Program-made: the position numbers and the translations under genes
The notes under the pieces: generated by a model
The model's input: only the letters and a program-made list of their open reading frames with translations
Told to the model about the DNA's origin: nothing
The model's database searches: none
Part shown: positions 58,572 through 64,000 of the stretch, piece after piece
Numbering within the stretch: position 1 is the stretch's first letter
Layout of the letters: each line of letters begins with the position of its first letter
NCBI GenBank assembly: GCA_007922195.1
Contig: ML682014.1
Span: 2,694,369-2,758,368 of the forward strand
Source: Podocnemis expansa
Lineage: Eukaryota > Chordata > Testudines > Podocnemididae
Direction: 5' to 3'
Length of the DNA stretch: 64,000 nt

Positions 58572-58680
58572 TAAGGCCCTGATCCAGCAAAGACTCACTC
58601 ATACTTAATTTTTAATATGTGGGCAGTACTATTCACTTCAATGGACTACTCTTGTGATAAAGTTAAGGAGCTATGCATTT
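58572..58680. repeat. ancient interspersed repeat, same class
   Basis: GGCCCTGATCCAGCAAAGAC and TATTCACTTCAATGGACTAC. Diverged copy. Confidence 0.45.
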
Positions 58681-59999
58681 GCTCTGTTGGGACCTAAATA
58701 AGCACATTAATTCCAGGAAAGAACGCATAGCTCCAATCCACTCTCCCACAGAATGAAATCACTTAGGAGGTGAGTAAGTCTGAAGAAAGAAGAGAGGATG
58801 TTCAGCACTTAGAAAGAGAGAGAGTGCTCCAAACATTGAGGGTTGGTCGAAAGATCATGTCTAATGATAATGAGTGAGTATTTATTTAGTTTATTCCACG
58901 GCTAGGAGAGTTATCAATGACCAACAGGCTTCAGTTTGCACAATTTAACTTGACATGACTTGTCCATTAGCCAAACATATAGACCAGTGGGGCCTGTGAG
59001 AAGAGGTGTATATCAGGGTTATGATATATAATGCAGTCTCTGTTTCACCTAATTGTAGGGCCAGAGTCTGGTGCCTGATCTGACCTGTAGAAAACAGACA
59101 CGCTCGATAAAAGAACACATTTTCTGTCCCTTCCAGTGGCAGTCTGGCAATGGTGTCAAGAAGAAGAAAGATTAAGTGAGATTTTTGTGGTAAAACTAAA
59201 ATTAAACAGGAAAGAAATGCCATTCTGAAGGTCTTTCAAACTTGATATCGTGCCCAGGGACTTGTTAAGAATTTGTGCGTTATTTTTCAAACGTACTCAC
59301 TGGATACACATTAATGTTCCCTTCAGAGCCATTAGAGCATGAGCTGCACATGCATATCAATAAAATGATGAAATATGGATTCATTTCATTCCCTTTTTCC
59401 ATGCAGGTCAGTTAGTTTTGCACATTATTTTTTTATCTGCATTCACACTCAACTACTGTGGCATATAGTATGAATGTGAATTCACTCAATTAAGCATTGT
59501 GGATCCACATGTGCTTCTGTAATAAAATCTAATTATTGAAATGTTTTAATGTAATGATAAAAACAAGAGCCTTGATGCGTGCACATTAGTTCCTGTGAAT
59601 GCATAGTAGTTGCATATTAAAATAGACACTTCACATCATTTTTAGGCCATATCTGTGTTCTATGTGAGTTTAGCCTGCAATCACTTTATGACCTAAGGCC
59701 CCAATCCCACAAGCAGCTTCATGGGGGCAGACCCTTGCATACTGACACAGCCCCATTGACAGGAGTCTGCCTACAGCCCTGCAGGACTGCAGCCGAAGAG
59801 ATTTAAACGTTGAATTATTTGAAATAAGGTGGTTTTTTTAAAATCCTAATCTCCCATTAGACCAACTTGTTAATATTTGAAAGTGTTTTGATGAAGAAAA
59901 AAATCAATATGTTTTATGTATTACAGTGATGATTGGTTTAGTTTACAGCAAGGGAGATTTATGCTATATGTTGGGAAAATATTTCTAACTATAAGAATT

Positions 60000-60180
60000 G
60001 TTCAGCAGTGGGCCACATAACTTAGGGAAGGTGTGGAGTCCCCATGATTGGAGGTTTTTAAGACAAGTGAGACAACTACTTGTCAGGGTGCTCAAGGTGT
60101 ATCTAATCTCACTTCTGCTGTGGGGTGGGGAGCAAGATGACCTCCTGTGGTCCCTTTCAGTCCCCTATTTCTATGATTTC
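60000..60180 (+). mobile_element. CR1 3' end
   Basis: GGTGTGGAGTCCCCATGATT, GGTGCTCAAGGTGTATCTAA, GATGACCTCCTGTGGTCCCT and CCCCTATTTCTATGATTTCT are CR1 3' UTR and terminal sequence. No RT part remains. Confidence 0.85.
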
Positions 60181-60704
60181 TGTATGGGTTTTTTTTAAGC
60201 TTATGATTAATTAATGTAGCACCAAGAAGTGCCAGGTCTTCGAAAACATCTAAACCTTCCAAAGGCCTTTCCAGAGCACAACTCTATTCTTTTCACCATG
60301 CTCCACAGCCAAACCCTTCATTTTAAAGAGAAACAAAGTCCACAACTTCAAAGTGGGTGCTGAGAGATGCAAAGAGGCTGCATCGAGTTACAAATTCAAC
60401 TTCCAGTCAGTCAGAATTGGGCATTCACCTCTCCATAGCTCCTTTGGAAATCTCAGCCTACATGCCTAACATAAGTCCCCTAATTCACGTAGTAGCTCCA
60501 GATTCAGCATGGCTACAGCAACCATAGCAGCCTCCTATGCAACAGTACAGTTCTGTCACTAGTTGCAGAAGGTGCTGATTTTCAGAGTGTTGATTGATCA
60601 AGCTATCCAACAGCCATAAAATAACATCTGGTGATTGTTCTTGTGCTAAAGCTATAAATTTCCAGTATGGTATTGGGAATTTTCACCAAAGCTACCATGT
60701 GATT

Positions 60705-60815
60705 TATATCCTTTTCTGTAAAATGGAGCTGATAATACTGCCTGACTGCTCAGGGGCGCTGATGCTAAAATTCATTAATGATTGTGAGGTGCCCAGATTC
60801 TGTGATGATTAGAGC
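60705..60815 (+). repeat. MIR-like SINE 3' part
   Basis: TTTTCTGTAAAATGGAGCTG, ATAATACTGCCTGACTGCTC and GTGAGGTGCCCAGATTCTGT. Confidence 0.65.
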
Positions 60816-60899
60816 CTTGAAAGGACCCAGACAGGTACATTTTCCTTTACTAGCATGAAAAACTGCCAAAGGTTTGGACCGAGAAGACTTAAAAGGGCA

Positions 60900-61830
60900 T
60901 ATTTACTCTGATGGTATCTAGCTGTACCTAGGGCCCTACCTTCTAATGTAAAAAGATTAATAAAGAATTAAAGGCAGGTAATATAATCAAGATGGGATTA
61001 TGGAAAAATAGATTCTGTCAAACTAACTTGATAGCTTTTTCTTATAAGTTTGGTTGGTAAAAGACATAGTAATGATGTAATATTCTTAGACAACTGTAAA
61101 GTTTTTGACTTGGTACCAGATAGTACACTGATTAAGAATATAAGAACATAAGAATGGCCATACTGGGTCAAAGAAATGGTACCTGTAACCCAGTACCTTG
61201 TCTTCCAACAGTAGCCAATGCCAAGTGCTTCAGCAGGAATGAACAGAAGACTTAACTGTCAAGTGATCCATCCTGTTGGCCATTCCCAGCCTTCGACTAA
61301 CAGCAATCCCAGTTTATCCTGACTAACAGCCATTGATGGACATAGACGTCAAGAATTTATTTACTTTTTTTTTGAAACTGCATTATAGACTTGGCCTCCA
61401 CAACATCCTCTGTCAAGGAGTTCCACAGGATGACTGTGCATTGTGTGAAGAATACTTCCTTTTGTTCATTTTAAAGCTGCTGCCTATTAATTTCATTTGG
61501 TGACCCCAAGCTTCTTTGTCAAAAAACTAGATCAATATAAAATTAACATGGCACACAATAAATGGATTAAAAACCGACAGATATCAAAATCTAATTGTAA
61601 ACAGGGAATCATCATTGAACAGATGTGGGGGGGTCTAACAGGAATAGGTTTTTGAAACTATATTATTTAATATTTTTATCAATGACCGGGAAGCATAAAA
61701 TCATCACAGATGATGGTTACAGATGACTCAAAAATTGAGGGAGTGGCATTTTTGGGAACAAATGGAACCGTGATTAATTCAATTTTTTTTAACTATTCTT
61801 CAAAGGAAGTGGTGGAAGTATATCACTTGT
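60900..61830 (+). mobile_element. old CR1/L3-like LINE, split by another LINE fragment
   Basis: The left part (60960-61134) shows RT-like traces in broken frames: KNRFCQTNLIAFSYKF, then VIFLDNCKVFDLVP (near 61074-61118), the motif A region. The right part (61512-61830) shows degraded [11 protein letters not shown] sequence (near 61660-61690) and stops. The middle (61135-61510) is a different, minus-strand element. Highly diverged, so older than the insert. Confidence 0.6.
61135..61510 (-). mobile_element. LINE 3' fragment nested in the older LINE
   Basis: Begins AAGAATATAAGAACATAAGA and continues CATACTGGGTCAAAGAAATG and AGTAGCCAATGCCAAGTGCT. Read on the minus strand, 61380-61470 gives KEVFFTQCTVILWNSLTEDV, resembling the CR1 C-terminal WNxLP block. 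The left end is thus a LINE 3' terminus. This family is very common in turtle and crocodilian sequence as I recall it. Confidence 0.72.
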
Positions 61831-64000
61831 GACATTGAAAATGAAACTGGGCAGAACTCTAGAAGATAACTGATATGGAACAGCCCTACAATGGTAGGTG
61901 GATATAGCAGATGATATATCTATAGATCTTTTAAGTGTCTGAGAGTCTGCAGTTACTGCAGACAACAAGTCTGTAGTCACTTGGAAATAGGAATCATGAT
62001 TTTGTGTGATCTGTTGCCCAGAAATTAATATACACACACAAAACAAGCAGACTCACTGGAACCACACATCAAAGCCTGCATTTCACTCTCTTTTAGCGAA
62101 TATATTGCCCATGTTCAGAGCAGTTGGCTTTGATTTTTTTTCTGATGGATGACTGTGAGGATGACTATAGTTAACAGCTGCATAGTTAATTACAGGTAGA
62201 TAGATACAGTAAATAACCTAGCTCCAGCAAAATGAATTGGAGTGAACACTATAGGGGTGGGGGTTGGGTTAATGTATAATTTTTATTTTTAATCTTCATC
62301 AGTACTCTTCACCACGCAGAATAAATTGCCCCAAAGATTAATTCCAACAACCGTAAACCAGTGAGCACTACAGAGATAAGAAATATTGAAAGCAGAGTCT
62401 GAATTACTTTTCAGGAGAGATGGGAATTGGAGAAATGCAAAGAGAGGCAATGTTTAAGTTAAGGACATTGGGCCATATCGTGACATCTATTATAAATTGA
62501 ATTTCTCACTGAAATCAATGGGGGTGCATATTTGTGGCTTAATATGCAACATAGGGTTTTGTAGCGTCATATGAGTTAATGGTAGTGGAGCACAAAATGA
62601 AGCAAGGAATATAATCCAACCACTTTTGTTAATGCTGGCCCCCAATTGACTATGTAGGGATTTTTTTTAAACCTCTCAGGGTGTTTGAAGAGGTAAACTA
62701 GTCCCATCAGTGGGCCAAGTATGTGTAAGGCTTCCCTTCTAAGAAACAAAGAAGGGCGAGAAGGTCAAACTGCACTGGAAACATAGTTAGGTGTTTGAAA
62801 ATATGGATGCTAAAGTCTTTATTTCCATCTATAACTAACTAGGATGTTTTAATAACTCTTTTGCTCTCAAGTGTTTCTTTCCTTGAACATATTATTAGAC
62901 AACAAGGGTTTAGGATAGCAACCTTGAATCGTGAAAATGTGTGTGTACCAAAGACATATTATAATGAAATTATAAAGACTTTTAATAGCTTAGGATCCAG
63001 TGGGCTCAAGACCTTTGCTTTTAAAAACATTTTTGAGAATGTTATCATTCTACAGCAGTATTTTCTCTACTCTTTATCTTCTAAATGCATTTGGACACAC
63101 AGACCATGGGATTAATTATATACTGTGAGCAACAATTCATGAATATTTAACATACTCATTTATACTTAATGAATAAATTTGCATGTTGACAGTTTAATGT
63201 GTTTTAAGGAAATGCTACTCATTGCCTTTCAATTTTGTAGATCAGTAAAATGTAATTGGAATGATAAGGTGAGATAGCTATAGTGTTATTTACTGTAATT
63301 ATTCTTATAGTTTTGTCTTTTAAACATCTTTATTTGTTTTGGTTTTATGAAGTTTCTGTCTCGCTCAATCATTTCACCTTGGTTCTTATTTTAACACAAG
63401 TCTCTCAGAGGCAAGAATATATAATACAATTTAAATCATGTTTTAGAACATAGAGTTCCCCTCTTAACAGCAACAAAGCGAACGCCCACACACAGTTGCC
63501 ACTCACTAGCATCCTAGTTGACTGTTTCAACACAAGTGCCAAGGTCTGAACAGCCTTAAACAAAACCTTTCCATCTTGCTCTTGGAGTTTTTCTTCACAT
63601 TAGAGTTTTGTGCAAATCTGGAAAAGAACAGTATGGAGAAGCTGGTGCTACACCTCTTCTGTAAGTGTTGCTGTTTGTAGGTCAGAATTTTGTACAGCGA
63701 TCCCAAATCTCATATCAGTAGCAGTCTTGTAACACTTGGGGTCCTTCTTAAAGTGTCAGTTCCTAGACTCTTGTGCTTATATGAGAATCACAACCTGAAT
63801 TTTTTTTTTAAAAAGTAACTTGAGGGTACTGTAAAGGCTCAAAAAGCAGAGGGCAAAGAAAAAAGGCTCCAAAATATTTTTAAGACACTCTCATGGAATT
63901 TTTTGGTGCCTGACTCATTATTTCTAAATTTTTAGGGTTGGAATTCTGCTGGTATGAAATCCTGGCCCCACTGAAGTCAATGAGAGTTTAGAAATTGATT
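61831..64000. other. 3' flank, nothing recognised
   Basis: AT-rich; open frames at 61789-62046 and 62861-63115 show no family motif. Confidence 0.45.

Larger units (their letters stand above)
55686..59999. other. 3' flank, mostly unassigned
   Basis: Long AT-rich stretch with little recognisable transposon material apart from the phrases at 58572 and 59695. Could include distal 3' UTR of ST6GALNAC3 or intergenic DNA. Confidence 0.4.

Overview
The window reads as vertebrate, non-avian sauropsid chromosome, most likely turtle, with crocodilian as the alternative. The evidence is repeat content: several CR1 LINE fragments, a Penelope-like element with GIY-YIG endonuclease and short fold-back relatives, a Ty3/gypsy remnant, many hAT-type miniature elements with 8-bp target duplications, TIR elements ending in GTCTACAC-like sequence, and MIR/CORE-SINE pieces. 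Birds carry CR1 but are not known to carry the Penelope family. No prokaryotic-style genes, CRISPR array, rRNA or tRNA gene was seen. Almost all open frames in the window are chance frames or decayed transposon frames.

One host gene is supported. The last two coding exons of ST6GALNAC3 (a GalNAc alpha-2,6-sialyltransferase) lie on the + strand at 45688-45795 and 49219-49405. They are joined by a phase-consistent 3.4-kb intron with AG/GT borders. Bases 1-45687 are therefore best read as the upstream intron of this gene, and 49406 onward as its 3' UTR and downstream flank.

Layout: 1-8330 holds a CR1 tail, a 506-bp hAT MITE next to a GTCTAC-type TIR element, a decayed CR1 on the minus strand, and GC-rich sequence of unknown origin. 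8330-20300 holds a Penelope fold-back split by a GC-rich hAT-like element, an element built from repeated AGTTCRAACTA palindromes, two hAT MITEs inserted back to back at one target, and another Penelope fold-back. 21570-28860 holds a 733-bp hAT-like element, a TIR element carrying a GC-rich minisatellite, a Ty3/gypsy gag-protease remnant split by a Penelope fragment, and a hAT MITE inside a Penelope fragment. 31890-42160 holds SINE tails, CR1 copies and a third fold-back. 42164-45165 is the 3-kb Penelope-like element with long inverted terminal repeats. Beyond the last exon come a fourth fold-back, MIR-like SINEs and further CR1 fragments, one nested inside another.

The genes do not form an operon or pathway. 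The biology is a large intron and 3' flank serving as an archive of nested insertions. The most interesting signals are the target-site footprints, which give insertion order, and the repeated fold-back derivatives of Penelope ends.
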